Below are positions 28,681 to 40,075 of a stretch of 64,000 nucleotides of DNA, piece by piece. The translations under genes were made by a program, and so were the position numbers. The DNA lies in contig OZ026833.1 in assembly GCA_964023205.1 (NCBI GenBank), forward strand, positions 28,794,830-28,858,829, in the 5' to 3' direction. This DNA is from Lutraria lutraria. Its lineage: Eukaryota > Mollusca > Bivalvia > Venerida > Mactridae. Within the stretch, counting starts at the first letter, position 1; every line of letters begins with the position of its first letter. The notes below the pieces were generated by a model that was not told the DNA's origin, did no database searches, and saw only the letters and a program-made list of their open reading frames with translations.

Positions 28681-31000
28681 CATTCATCCTCAGAATCCAT
28701 TTCCTCTCCCAGTACATCAGGATCAGGGAGGCAATCTGTATTTGCATATTTTCTGGAAGCAGTGGTAATAATTATGGTAGGAAAAGTAAAACAAGCCCCG
28801 TTTCTTTGCTGCAGGTATTTGTAAGATAATGATTTGACAATTAGAAGTTATAGGCCTAACTTTTACTTCATGGAAATCGTTTTCAACAAACTCATACTTA
28901 AATGAATGTTTTACCTCTTTGAATCCAAAGAATGTCGTGGCAATATTAACTTAGTCAAAGGTTTGATTTTCACAAAGTCAAAATGCTTTAATGGTGCAAC
29001 AGTGTAAGGCATTGTCCTTCTTTCCTTCCTACTTCATGGTATCCCACTGACTGGGTATATACACAGATGAACATTTGCTGTTGTTTCAACTGCAGCATGG
29101 ATGTAATCACTTTCCACCTGAGCATGACCAGATTCAGGACATTTTGGTCAATAATGTAATTTATTTATATTGTTAATAGCATGAAACAATAATAATGGAG
29201 TAAACTTATTCTGACCAGCAAAACAACCTGAGTAGAAGGCATGACTGACTCACATTATACAGTCAGGTAACTGTTCCAATGATCTATGTTTTTGACTTAA
29301 CTTACTTTATATCAGTATAATTTCCTCTACACTTGTAACCTTCACATTGTTTATTCAATGTATATGTCCTCATCGCATGACTTCATGGGTACAAAATCTT
29401 GTTCCTTTTTGCTTGCTAGATGGTAAGCTTTCGTAATAGCTGTGGAACTCTTCTGGAATTGTATCCTTTGAACACAAAGTAATCCAATCACGTAATGCTT
29501 CTTCTGCATGGAGATTGAAATTCACAAATGAACTGCCTTTGGTGCTCAACTACCCAAATCGTAGTTTTATGTCAATATGTCTTCACTTTGTTCCTCTGTA
29601 AATTTATCACCACACTTGAACTAACATATTATACAGTTATGAGCCTGAACCTTTCTAGCTACAGCTCTCTTTCCAGTTGCAGATAAGTATCTACAAAGTT
29701 TTTCTCACGTTTCTTTTCCAATTTTCTGTTTCTTTTTCTGCTTGAAAGTTTCTTTTCTGAGCATCGGTATGGTGCACCTTTTTGTGGGGTGGTTTTATTG
29801 TGCACATCAAAACTATGTGGCTCACTAAGATTAATGTCTGAATCTGATTTAACAAGTGGTGAACTCACTTCGTTGGTTTTGTTTGTTTCTGGAATATAAA
29901 CGGACAGCCTGATCACTGTCGTCATTTGAAACAGACTGTGTACCATTATTGTGTTCGTTTCCAGGGACTGCTAAATAAGCTAAGTAAATGACTTGGTGGC
30001 TTGCTCAGGTTTAATCTCAATGACTTGTGTGGTCTCACTGAACTTGACTGAATTCTTACAGTGCTTTCTGTACTGTGTTCGACTGCAGAGGAACAATATA
30101 GGCTATACATAAATTCCATTGATTGACCTCTTGTATTCAACAAATTAAAGTCTCCGAGAAATGCCTCTTCAGAATTGCCATCGTTTTGGCCAAAAATGGC
30201 AAGTATTTGTCAACATTTTCAACCATAAAGTCACCAGCTTATCGCCTTAGTGAAATACACTTATTTTTCAGGCGTAGCCATTATGCATATACATGTATTA
30301 TAATGAAGCTTGCTTGTTCCCCCAAACTGATATGAAAGTAATTAATCACACATTGTATAGCACTATGTAAAAAGGTAAAATATGGGTAATACGGTACCTT
30401 TTTGCATAATCGTGATGATGAAATAAAACTTCTATTTTAATAAAAACACTCCTCTTTGTATAACATACACATCTTTCTAATGTTTACTACCCCCCCCCCC
30501 CCTAGAACTGCCGGATTTGTATCGTTCCTTGTGTAATGTTTTCAAGAACAGTGTAGGATATATTGTGCCTTCTCACATTGTCAATAACAATGTATGGTGT
30601 TTTGTTGTGAGCTATATGTCCACATCTCCTATTTGTTGAAGAGTATAGCCAAGAGCATTCACTTTTTCGGGCAGTTATAACTCTTGCAGACACTTTCAAA
30701 GAAGTATGATCTTGAATAATTTCTTTTACTTCTTGCATTTGATCTATATTTGTTGGGATCGTCTTCTTTAATATTGGCACAAATGAAGTCTTTCTGACAT
30801 TCATATGATATCAAAGTTCCCCTGACTGTCTGCCTCAGATTTTTTTCACACTTTAACCTACATTTACAAATTATTTCCTGCATTAGCTTAACTGCAACTT
30901 CCTTTCCACTGACACTTATGTAAAACAGTCCCATAAGTTATTGGTGCTTCCTGGTATTTTTCTTCCATTTACCTGGCTCTACTGGCAAAATAAAACAATG
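28680..31000 (-). pseudogene. Degenerate transposon-type gene (DUF7869-like family)
   Basis: On the minus strand, pieces in several frames keep the order of a protein family common in invertebrate genomes and linked to mobile elements. Near 30990-30660: WKKNTRKH, then FYISVSGKEVAVKLM, CKCRLKC, CQKDFICANI, and NYSRSYFFE. Near 29500: DWITLCSKDTIPEEFHSYYE. Near 29230: CFAGQNKFTPLLLFHAINN, where the family has a conserved GQN motif. Near 29110: PESGHAQVESDYIHAAVE, the family's GH...E.D..HA motif. Near 28970: PYTVAPLKHFDFVKIKPLT. Stops and frame changes separate these blocks, so no full protein is made. The family name is from memory. The 30502-30804, 29946-30143 and 29659-29946 frames are fragments of this region, not genes. 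Confidence 0.6.
30490..30502. repeat. Poly-C run (13)
   Basis: Homopolymer of 13 C inside the degenerate transposon gene. Its length is likely variable or uncertain in the assembly. Confidence 0.8.
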
Positions 31001-33050
31001 TCCCATTATTGATATAAATTTGAAATATAATATGACTTATCAACACTCATTTTCCCTGTTGTTTTTCAACTAGAACAATCCATGATAACTGCATTCAGTA
31101 GACACTTAATCAAAATGTATTAAGAGTACATAAGTATTTCTGCTTTCCTAACACGTTTTCTTTGCATTTGTTGCAAACTGACTCTTAAAAAGTAACAAAT
31201 AATCATGTTGTTTTTTCTAAATGTCTTATATGCATATACTGCAGGCTGACTACAGCATTACCTTTAGATTTGAATTTTCTAAACCGCTGATCGCGCACAT
31301 ACAACATTTTGGCTTTGTTAATTGCTTGTGTATATAGTCCTAAATTGATAACAGGCAAAATGTATCGGAAAGAAAAATGACCATAAAAAGTATGCCCAAA
31401 TTCAGAGCAAAGGCAAGAGCAATGAAAATAGCGTACATTTAGTGAAAAAAGTGTTTTGGTAAAAAACGCACATACAACGTTTTGGCAGTTACCCATCGTT
31501 TTTTACTTTTTGTTGATGAATTAACTTAGATATTTGTTCAATAAGTAATTGAATTCATTGTTTTTGTAAACTCACAGAGCTCAATTTGACTCGGGTGGCT
31601 TCTAAAGGTAACACATGCTATGAGTGATAATTTATTTTTTACCGGAGCCGACCGGATTAGTTCAATATATTGTTTGTTATTTTCATTACTTATTGGCGTC
31701 AGACTCGAGATGAAATTATAAGTCAGTATTACGTAAAACAAGTAACCATAAATGTGATATAAATTTCTACAAACAGCATAAAATATTCCGCGGACTCATG
31801 TTTATGGCATTGCATTAAATTGTTAATTTCCCGAGGCACTTGTCTATAAACTATCCCACTCGTGCGTTTTCATTACTTTAATTACAATGTAAATTGATTC
31901 TTAACAGGTAATATACGTACTGCAGAGTTGATATCATGAAAGCATAGAATTTAATATAAACTCATTTCACGGTATATTTGATGTGTCAGCGTTTTCTATT
32001 TATGTTTCGTCCTTATTCGAAAGATATTTTACATACAAGATGCATTTTATAAACACTGCGATGTTGCCGTGTGTGAACGATCATGGATGTTGTTAATTGC
32101 TGTAGTAGATAAATGTATTTATAAATGTGCATTTGTATTATTCATATTTATGAGATGTTTTCAATAAAGAAACTGCGAAATCTTATACTAAGCATCTAAT
32201 TTTGTTTACCAGTAAACCTGTATTAAGCATGTAGTAATCTTGTACAGCGGAAAATTTTTTCGAAATACAAAACAAATATTGATCGAATATCCAGATGCTG
32301 GTGGTTTTAATTAATCACAAATTATTAGTGGCAACAATCACAAAGACAACAACACAATGTGACACGTTTATGATGTAATTTTATGTCAACCAGAACATTA
32401 AAAGTATGATGCGACAGATTATGAATCACATTGACACGTGGAATGATATATATTTCTGTTACTAAATATATGTAAATTATGCATTGACTCTATACAATTA
32501 CAGATATAATCATTTTAAACTTGTACATTTTATGCTAAAAGGTACCTTTAGATTTGAAGCAAAAAATATCATCTTTTAAATCAAATTTCATCTTGACATT
32601 TGATTCATTGCTCAATACATTTTGTAGATAGTTTATACCTTTACACAAATCATTTGACAAACATCATCATGAAAGGGAATATCACGTCAGCATAAATTTA
32701 GAAAAAAAAACAAGAAGGACGTAATCCATTATGTATAACCATGATTGCTATGCTGTCAAGATAATTCGATAGAATTCAAAATATTTTTCACAAAAGAAAA
32801 TGAAGCGTCTGCCTAAACGGGTTTTAAGCAAACCGGATATATACGCACGTGGGTAGGACTTATAATAAAATTATACTAGTATTACATGTACCATTATATC
32901 CAAATAGGATGAATTTTGTTCCGAATGCTTTTATCTGTCCAAACACGGCCTATTGATTTATCTTGGGAGTAGACATGAATTCATGAAACACTGCAATGAC
33001 GTAGTGAGTAAACACGTGTTATAGCTATTTTGGAGAGATGATTGTCCTAT
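31001..33050. other. Intergenic, no recognised gene
   Basis: AT-rich. ORFs at 31203-31496 and 31538-31741 (minus) resemble nothing known. It should include the 3' UTR of the BTB gene, but no clear AATAAA was found close to its stop on the minus strand. Confidence 0.45.
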
Positions 33051-33053
33051 TGA

Positions 33054-34319
33054 TTAATGCGGTACTGGTTTAATAAGTAATATCATATTCTTGGAATCTG
33101 ATGGATTGTCGACATTAACAGATAATGCTAGATTGTTGGAACGTGTACACACTGTAGATGGTACCATGTCCACCTGTATTACCTTCTCTTCCTCATTAAA
33201 TATAATCACAGTCACTTCTATAAATGCTTCACCATTTATAGTTGCAGAATCATGACAAAATATATTGATAGTCCAATTATTTTCATGTTTTCTGTATGTT
33301 ATTTTCCATTCACCGTTCCGTTTTTCTGATACTACCGGACCAGCGTAGGTACGGACATCAACCTGTATACCGAACCTTAGCGTGTTCTGCACAAGAACTG
33401 AATCCACGGCCAAATCGAGGAAATTTCTAGGTTTATAAAAAGGATCATCAAATGTGACTTCCAATAAACTCTGTGTTGGACAAAGCGATCTGAACCTATA
33501 AGCTTTGTTTACAAGCTCCTTCATGACACCGGTGACTTCCGGTAAGGAGAAAAACTCCGATTGTTCAATAGTGTAAAGTTGTCCAACAAGCATCTGGGGG
33601 AATCGGATCAACGGAAGTAGTGTCTCCGCGTTCTCTTGAAGATTGTCTCTACGTGTGTCATACTGAAGCCACGTGATCAGGCCGTTATACAACATGAACT
33701 CATTCCCAACAACAAGACCAGAGTTATTCAAAATATCCCGAATAAACTGAAGGTCCATATTGTGCCATTCTGTCGAACCAAGCACAGCCTCAATGTTCCA
33801 AGCGATTGTTTTCGTACACGATTCGACAAGTTCTTCCAGATGTAAGGCTTTAGCCCAGTTGTACCAATGAAGTGCATTGTGAACTTTTGGTGACTGTGTG
33901 TTCTTTACCATATAACCTACACACAACGATTTTAAAGAAGTCACGTTATACTTGTCAGCCAAACACAAAATTCCCACCGCCGTTTCCACGGTGATAGTCA
34001 CCTCTGCCGTATACATGAATTTAAGGAAAACGTCAAACACTGCCTGACACTCTTCACTTTCGGTAAGAATTAAATCCGTCAGAGTACCTTCAGTCCATGA
34101 ATCACCGTACAACATCGCTCGAAAGACATCACTAGATTTTGCCAATACAAATTTATGACCGTAGTATCGCGTATCGCCGACTAGGATTGTGACGTCACTA
34201 AGAGCTTCTTCATTGAAGAATTGAGAAACACTTTGAATAAAATTATCCTCGTCTTTTAGTATCTCGTGACCTACTTCATTTCCGGTAGCCATATTCTCTC
34301 CAGTGAATTCCGTGTCCAT
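33054..34319 (-). CDS. BTBD17: BTB-BACK domain protein, BTBD17-like (421 aa)
   Basis: BTB domain at about residues 30-135 (LSDVTILVGD, GHKFVLAKSSDVFRAMLYG, VFDVFLKFMYTAEV), BACK domain at about 145-255 (VHNALHWYNWAKAL, LGSTEWHNMDLQFIRDIL, RRDNLQENAETLLPLIRFPQ split over it), and a C-terminal beta-rich region at 280-421 ending LLIKPVPH. This order and the KPRNFL and ending motifs fit BTBD17, a poorly understood protein related to galectin-3-binding protein. The frame is open from 34376, but TTATTTCAG ends at 34323, so the first 19 codons (a hydrophobic stretch) are probably the T-rich end of an intron. I therefore start at the ATG at 34319. Vertebrate BTBD17 does begin with a signal-like segment, so the longer form cannot be excluded. 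All recognised coding sequence is in one exon, with no frame break. Confidence 0.85.
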   Translation of the reverse strand: MDTEFTGENMATGNEVGHEILKDEDNFIQSVSQFFNEEALSDVTILVGDTRYYGHKFVLAKSSDVFRAMLYGDSWTEGTLTDLILTESEECQAVFDVFLKFMYTAEVTITVETAVGILCLADKYNVTSLKSLCVGYMVKNTQSPKVHNALHWYNWAKALHLEELVESCTKTIAWNIEAVLGSTEWHNMDLQFIRDILNNSGLVVGNEFMLYNGLITWLQYDTRRDNLQENAETLLPLIRFPQMLVGQLYTIEQSEFFSLPEVTGVMKELVNKAYRFRSLCPTQSLLEVTFDDPFYKPRNFLDLAVDSVLVQNTLRFGIQVDVRTYAGPVVSEKRNGEWKITYRKHENNWTINIFCHDSATINGEAFIEVTVIIFNEEEKVIQVDMVPSTVCTRSNNLALSVNVDNPSDSKNMILLIKPVPH

Positions 34320-34464
34320 GTTCTGAAATAACACGAAATTTATAATTACAAACAAATATGTACATTTCAACATCACTATTTACAATCAGCATCTATTTCA
34401 GAACTAGATTTACCGTAATTCCATTGCATGTTCTTAATTAAATTAAGTCATAACATTATGTTAC

Positions 34465-34500
34465 CTTTATAATTCACAGCCGCCATTTCAAATTACGCAG
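34465..34500 (-). other. Possible 5' exon of the BTB gene
   Basis: On the minus strand, ATGGCGGCTGTGAATTATAAAG is followed at 34464 by GTAACA, a possible donor that could join the acceptor at 34323. The joined frame does not match the BTB frame, so it would act as a leader with an upstream ORF. Weak evidence. Confidence 0.25.
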
Positions 34501-34699
34501 ACGACTTTAAAACCATAAAAGCCTAGAGGAACACAATATGCAATATTGATCAGGTAGAAAGAAGAAAATGTTATTCCACAAAATGTTCCTAAAACCAGAC
34601 GATATCGATTCTTGCAGACAAACAAACAACTTCGCAATAGGCTCGTCTCATCTTTCAACACTGTATCGCCCATACGGTACACACAATATCCATACCATA

Positions 34700-35470
34700 A
34701 AGATAATTATCGATATTTAGAGAAGCATGTGATCTGTTGTTTATATCAATAAATAATAACTTAATTTAAAATTAGAAAACAGAAATTTAAAATTTAATGT
34801 TTATTAATCAGAGACACGACACCAGGAACATAATTATAGCAATGCAAATGTTGAACAAGCTTCGTGAATCAGCGGTATATGTTTTCTGCGGCTTATAAAA
34901 GGCACATAGCACAGTGTCTCATTGAGCTCAAGTCATGACTGACAAAATTTTCCATTAGCTGATGGACTAAAACTCGCTTCGGTCAAAGAACGAAAATATT
35001 TGGGACGAATCGCACCTACTAAGTAACTTATTCGACATACCTTCACTATTTTTCTTAGTTTTCCTAAATATGAGAATCATTTACTAGCCTACTCAAATGT
35101 ATACATTAATAAAAATTCCGCTATTACTATACTGTATATATCATAATTCCCGCTTTTATTAAACACTGAAAGTCAAGTTTATCAAGTTTTTAATTCTTTA
35201 ATATACATGTATGTAGATTAATTTCCGTGTAAAGTAAAGTGGTTCAATCGTTAACTGTATACAACCAGACACACATAAATTCCATAGTTGCGGTTGTTTC
35301 ATAGATAGAACAAATTGTATAAGCCAAGTCAGCAAATTACAAGTTAAAACTACCAGATCATTGAACCGCTGTATCAAATCCGGTAGCAAGTACCAATGTT
35401 AACGAAGTTTAAGATTTTAATAATTAGTTTAAGCCATACTAGTATTCAGTGACATTGTATTGTATGTAAA
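34700..35470. other. Intergenic, nothing recognised
   Basis: AT-rich 5' flank of the BTB gene. No TATA box or conserved ORF assigned. Confidence 0.4.
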
Positions 35471-35679
35471 TACTGTATTTTCATTTATTTTCGTTGGGCT
35501 CAATTTTCGTGTTTTTTACTAAAATGGCTATTTCGTGGGGAGATAAATTCGTGGATTTTGATTTTTTAAAAACATGCCTTATCTCTGCATTTACATTCGT
35601 GGAGGTTTGATTCGTGGATGAGTCGACCCACGAAATCCACGAAATTAAATCCCCAACGAAAATTTATGATTCTACAGTA
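35471..35679. mobile_element. MITE family C, copy 2
   Basis: Starts TACTGTATTTTCATTTATTT and ends TTATGATTCTACAGTA, about 209 bp. It keeps the same interior as the copy at 19725 (GGATTTTGATTTTT, GACCCACGAAATCCACGAAA), with scattered substitutions. TA is present at both ends. Confidence 0.8.
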
Positions 35680-35956
35680 ACTATACACGTAGAGCAAATT
35701 ACAAAACTAGACTGGTCTATGAATGGTGTAATTACTAATTACGAACAATAACTTTTCAGCATAATTCAAAGTTTCACTTGTGGCATATGTACAAAGGATT
35801 TATCGATCATTCATCAGTTATTTGTATAATTCGTTTCATAAATTTCTAACCTTGCAAAAAAAGGAAAACATTTAGAACTGCTTAGATGGAACTGATGTGT
35901 TCACATTTGTGTTGACACAAATTATCTTAAATATTTATTAATACAAAAAAGTAATA

Positions 35957-36136
35957 CAGTACAACCTCTCCAAAGCAACAACATTTGGTAGTAGTACAAT
36001 TATGCTGTTGTTGAGAGTTTGTTTCTCTATAGAGGTTAAACTGATAGTTAAATATATAGTTGCAGTGGGGAAAATAATGCTGTTGTTGAAGAGAGGTTGT
36101 TGCTCAAGAGAGGGCTGCTCTGGAGAGGTTGTACTG
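35957..36136. mobile_element. MITE family A, copy 3
   Basis: The best-preserved copy: TA-CAGTACAACCTCTCC at the left and GGAGAGGTTGTACTG-TA at the right form perfect 15-bp inverted repeats with a TA duplication. It shares the interior TATGCTGTTGTTGAGAG with copy 1. Confidence 0.9.
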
Positions 36137-36232
36137 TACTTTTATTGCCTACCAATGTTATACATGCGTGTGTGACATCATTGAATATATTGTATTCTAT
36201 GCAACAGTTTTTTTCTTATCCAATTTGAGAAA

Positions 36233-36362
36233 GCTCTCCAGCTAGCTTACGGTGATCGGTGGTTCTACCCCGGTGTAATTCCGGGGTATTCTGCCACTTT
36301 TAAGTCTGAAATAGTCGCCAAACAGCCCGGGTGGTTAAATGCGACGTTGGACTCCAGAGAAA
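36233..36362 (+). mobile_element. Bivalve-type SINE-like repeat
   Basis: CTCTCCAGCTAGCTTACGG, then CGGTGGTTCTACCCCGGTG, then AGTCGCCAAACAGCCCGGG, and a GCGACGTTGGACTCCA end. From memory this order matches a repeat that is very frequent in bivalve genomes. No ORF. It is the strongest single hint to the host lineage. Confidence 0.55.
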
Positions 36363-36369
36363 TTGTCGT

Positions 36370-37561
36370 TTTATAGAACAATAAAAAAACATAATACCAA
36401 CCTCATTGTGAGCAGTTTAAATCCAATATTAATATATATATGTAATATGTATGCGTATACTCAGAATCACGAATTATTGTACAAAAGTTATAAATTAAAT
36501 GAAAACAAAATCATACAACATCCGAGGTTAACATGCAGTACATATACTAGTAAATGGTATAATTACTGAGTCGGCGTTTATACAGCGGAGAGAACAGTAT
36601 AAAACTTAAGTTAAAAATTTATCAACAGTGAGAAAACTCGTTCATGTACACAAGACTATGTCTTGTGGTTATAAATCGGCGATCGAATTATAAAAAAGTA
36701 AATATTTATCCAAACCGTATATACAAATATACGTACTATGACTATAACTACCAGTTAAATGAAATAGTCTTACATCCGTGAACTGATACTGTAATTAATT
36801 AATCCATATATAAGTTATCTCGGCCTTTCCTAGGGCAAGCAATGGTTAAATTAAAACACATATAACGAAATATACAAGTACTTTAACTAAGGATAAGATT
36901 ATAAAACTGGGAGTATCGGTGAGTGTAAATATATGTAGTTATAATTACGTAAACAAACTAAACCTAGTTCAAATAAAATGTGGTAACAGCTTGTGCTGCG
37001 CACATATAATTAAATGTTCTTAACTCACTTGAACTGCAATTTAATCGTACAGAAATTATTTAAACGATTAATATTACACATATAAAATAACACTGTTATC
37101 TAATCGGGTCACACAGATTAAGAAATAATTCAACAAATAGTACTATAGTATGAAACATTTTATCCTTACATGTCTCACATTGTCCCATTTGTGGTATTCA
37201 ATACTCCACGATTTAAGAGGATTATATTTGCTTGTAATATGAAATAAGATTTATTCTTGAATGCACTATACATTAGTTTCTACGCTTATGCTCTTAGTGT
37301 AAACAAAATAAATACATAAATACAAATACTATAGGCTCTATGGCTTGGGAAAAATCATTCACAGTGGTGGTAAAGAAAAATAGGAATGTGACGCGGTTTA
37401 GTCTGGTGGAGTTTATAATGACTAATATTATTTTAGACAATAATATAGCATACATACTTTTACTTTTTATTTCTATTTTCTGTATTCATGATATTTTGAA
37501 ACACAAAAATATTAAATGAAACCGTCTAAATATTGAGGTGGACTCTTTGAAAATTACAATA
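36370..37561. other. Intergenic, nothing recognised
   Basis: AT-rich, short ORFs only. Confidence 0.5.
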
Positions 37562-37740
37562 CAGTCAAAGCTGTGTTAGTGGTCACCTCCGAATAAAGGC
37601 CGCCCTGTGAATGAAGGCCTTTCTTTTAAAATCCGTCATTGGTTATTTAGAACAAAAAGATCTCCGAATAAAGGTCATCTTTCAATAAAGGTCAAATAAT
37701 GTATTTTTTCCAAGGATGGCCTTTGTTCACAGGTTGACTG
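37562..37740. mobile_element. MITE family B, copy 2
   Basis: TA-CAGTCAAAGCTGTG at the left and CACAGGTTGACTG-TA at the right, with interior AATAAAGGTCATCTTTCAAT. Same family as the copy at 27265. It stops 22 bp before a family A element. Confidence 0.8.
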
Positions 37741-37762
37741 TAATATTGAATGAAGGAAAATA

Positions 37763-38030
37763 CAGTACAACCTCTTCAGAGCGGCCCTCTGAAGATCAAT
37801 AACCTCTCTATAACAACACCTTCAAAATTTCCCTAAGCTGATATATATTTACTGTAAATTTAACCTCTGTAGAGCAACAACCTCTCTATAACAACACCTT
37901 CAAAATTTCCCTTAGCTGATATATATTTACTATAAATTTAACCTCTGTAGAGCAACAACCTCTAAACAACGACCAATATTTGCAGCTCCTACAGGGTGTT
38001 GCTCTACAGAGGTTGTACTGTATACGTAAA
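37763..38030. mobile_element. MITE family A, copy 4, with internal 78-bp duplication
   Basis: TA-CAGTACAACCTCTTCAGAG to CAGAGGTTGTACTG-TA. The interior holds a 78-bp direct duplication (37802-37879 and 37880-37957), each beginning ACCTCTCTATAACAACACC, with three or so differences. This explains its larger size. Confidence 0.85.
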
Positions 38031-39500
38031 ACGGTGGATAAGTATGTGGTCGCTATGATGAGGGGGTCTTAATATTAAAATGGTCATTAAGTAAATTTTT
38101 GCATTCAAAATTATTTGGTAACTTTAACAGAAATCGTTTTAAAAATGCTACAACAAATGATAATTGATACGCTGTTATGTTTGATATCAAATCGTACTCG
38201 GTATATTTATACCATGTACCTAAATGTGAGAAAGTATAAACAAACGTTTCCTGCATTCGTAAATTGCACGTCGAACTTGACATTACGTATAAATGCAAGC
38301 CCAACAACGAACATTCAATTTGCCTCCTAGAAATACATGTACAATGTAGATAAGTTATTAAAACCGTAATCGATAAAAAACATAGTCTTATAATAAATAT
38401 ATATCAATTCTTGTAGATATTAAATGATATATCGATCATTCTATCGTACTCAGTATTAATCGTACTCCCCCCCCCCGACACTTACTGTTTGCTTTCAACA
38501 AAACAAGTGTCAATGCAACCCTGATTAATGAGTTATAAGTGATAATTTAACAGTAAATCTCTATTGAATTACGGTATTTCAAACATGAAATAACTTATAA
38601 AGAAAAATTCAATTGATTAACTGAATCAAAGATATGTTTTTTTTTCTCATGATAAATATATTCAATTTAGCATTGACTTATTATTTGTGTTCTATGTCTC
38701 GAGTACAGTTCTATTCATACTAGACAGTGCTAAATATGGTTCGTATAAATTCCACACAGTTCGGCGAATCAGCTTGTTATTATTGTAGTAATCGTTGTCT
38801 AATGTATGCACGTTATTATTTTCTGTGGGAATTTGACAATATGGTTTATTATGAAGTATAAAGTCTTACATCACGAGACAATCATTGTTGTCAGTGTGAG
38901 AATGGTGGCAGATATGTATAACGTTACTATGACGTCATCAGTCATCGTTCCTTTTCACATGAATCATTTCAGCCTTAAGTATTTCAAATAGTTTCAGGGC
39001 AATGCTTGATCTTTGTAAATAAAAAAAGCGTCGACGAAATACAAGATGATGGAAGCAGTTTGTCACTATCACTTTAAGGGATACACGAAGAGAATTATGT
39101 TCATGATTGAAAAATGTAAGAAAAGTGAATAATTATGAAGATCAAGTTCAATACGATTAAGATGCGTGTATCTTGTCAATATGGTTAAGATGCGTGTTTC
39201 TTGTCAATACGATTGCCAATTTGCCCAAATAAGCAAAAATACGGCAAGTTCGGCCTTAGACAGGCATAAAATAACACACAGATAGAGTCAGATCAAGAGA
39301 GCAAGCAATTAATACTGGTAGAAGACCTCACCGTTTTATAAAATATTTAATCAACCCCTGGTATTTGGCCGCACAGTAGCACACTATAGATCAAATCCTA
39401 CAGGGACTTCAAGGAGTACAACGTATACTGGATGATATGATTACTTGTTTCACTGACATTTTGAGAACCAGAAAACAACGTGGTGAGTAGACGTATGGTG
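38031..39500. other. Intergenic, nothing recognised
   Basis: AT-rich. ORFs up to 84 codons at 38053-38330 overlap on both strands and resemble nothing known. Confidence 0.5.
38467..38476. repeat. Poly-C run (10)
   Basis: Homopolymer tract in intergenic DNA. Confidence 0.8.
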
Positions 39501-39504
39501 TTAA

Positions 39505-39848
39505 AGGGGCATACCCTACAACTTGGTGCATTTAGAATTAAGGCAAAATGATGATAAATTAGAAGCTTGTAAAGAAAAAAGCCGACGAAGAAAGTTTCAG
39601 CCAAAAATTCATCCAATTAAAAATAAAATCATAAAAATATGTATTTGCGACACATACATTTAGTCATGGACATTTTTGGGTGGAAGTGATTTATTATTCA
39701 TAGCTATGTTTTTTGCGGCTAGTACCTAAACTAGTCATTTTATGACCCATGTTGTTCCTGCAATTATCCATTATATATTGTTTTACATATACAGCAAGCA
39801 CATTTTTACACTTTCACAGAATGTTTGTCAGTTGTAGGGCATGCCCCT
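39505..39848. mobile_element. piggyBac-like MITE with TTAA duplication
   Basis: A 344-bp element flanked by TTAA at 39501-39504 and 39849-39852. Terminal inverted repeats of about 19 bp are AGGGGCATACCCTACAACT at the left and AGTTGTAGGGCATGCCCCT at the right, with one mismatch. TTAA target sites are the mark of piggyBac-type transposition. It contains no transposase ORF. Confidence 0.8.
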
Positions 39849-39897
39849 TTAAAGCTGCTTTAACGTCCAGCTCACATAAATTCACTTATTATCTATA

Positions 39898-40073
39898 CAG
39901 TACAACCTCTCCAGAGTGACCCTCTCTTGAGCATCATTCTCCCTTCAGCAACTGCATGATTTTCCCCAACTGCACGACGTAACTATTAATTTGACCTCTC
40001 TAGAGCAACAACCTCTCAACAACAACACAACTTTGCTACTCCTAGAGGGTGTTGCTTTGGAGATGGTGCACTG
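39898..40073. mobile_element. MITE family A, copy 5
   Basis: TA-CAGTACAACCTCTCCAGAG to GATGGTGCACTG-TA. Right end diverged; interior in the same orientation as copy 2. Confidence 0.8.
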
Positions 40074-40075
40074 TA

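Noticed and set aside
33636..33845. 69-codon plus-strand ORF
   Set aside because: It lies wholly inside the BTB coding exon on the opposite strand and has no similarity of its own.
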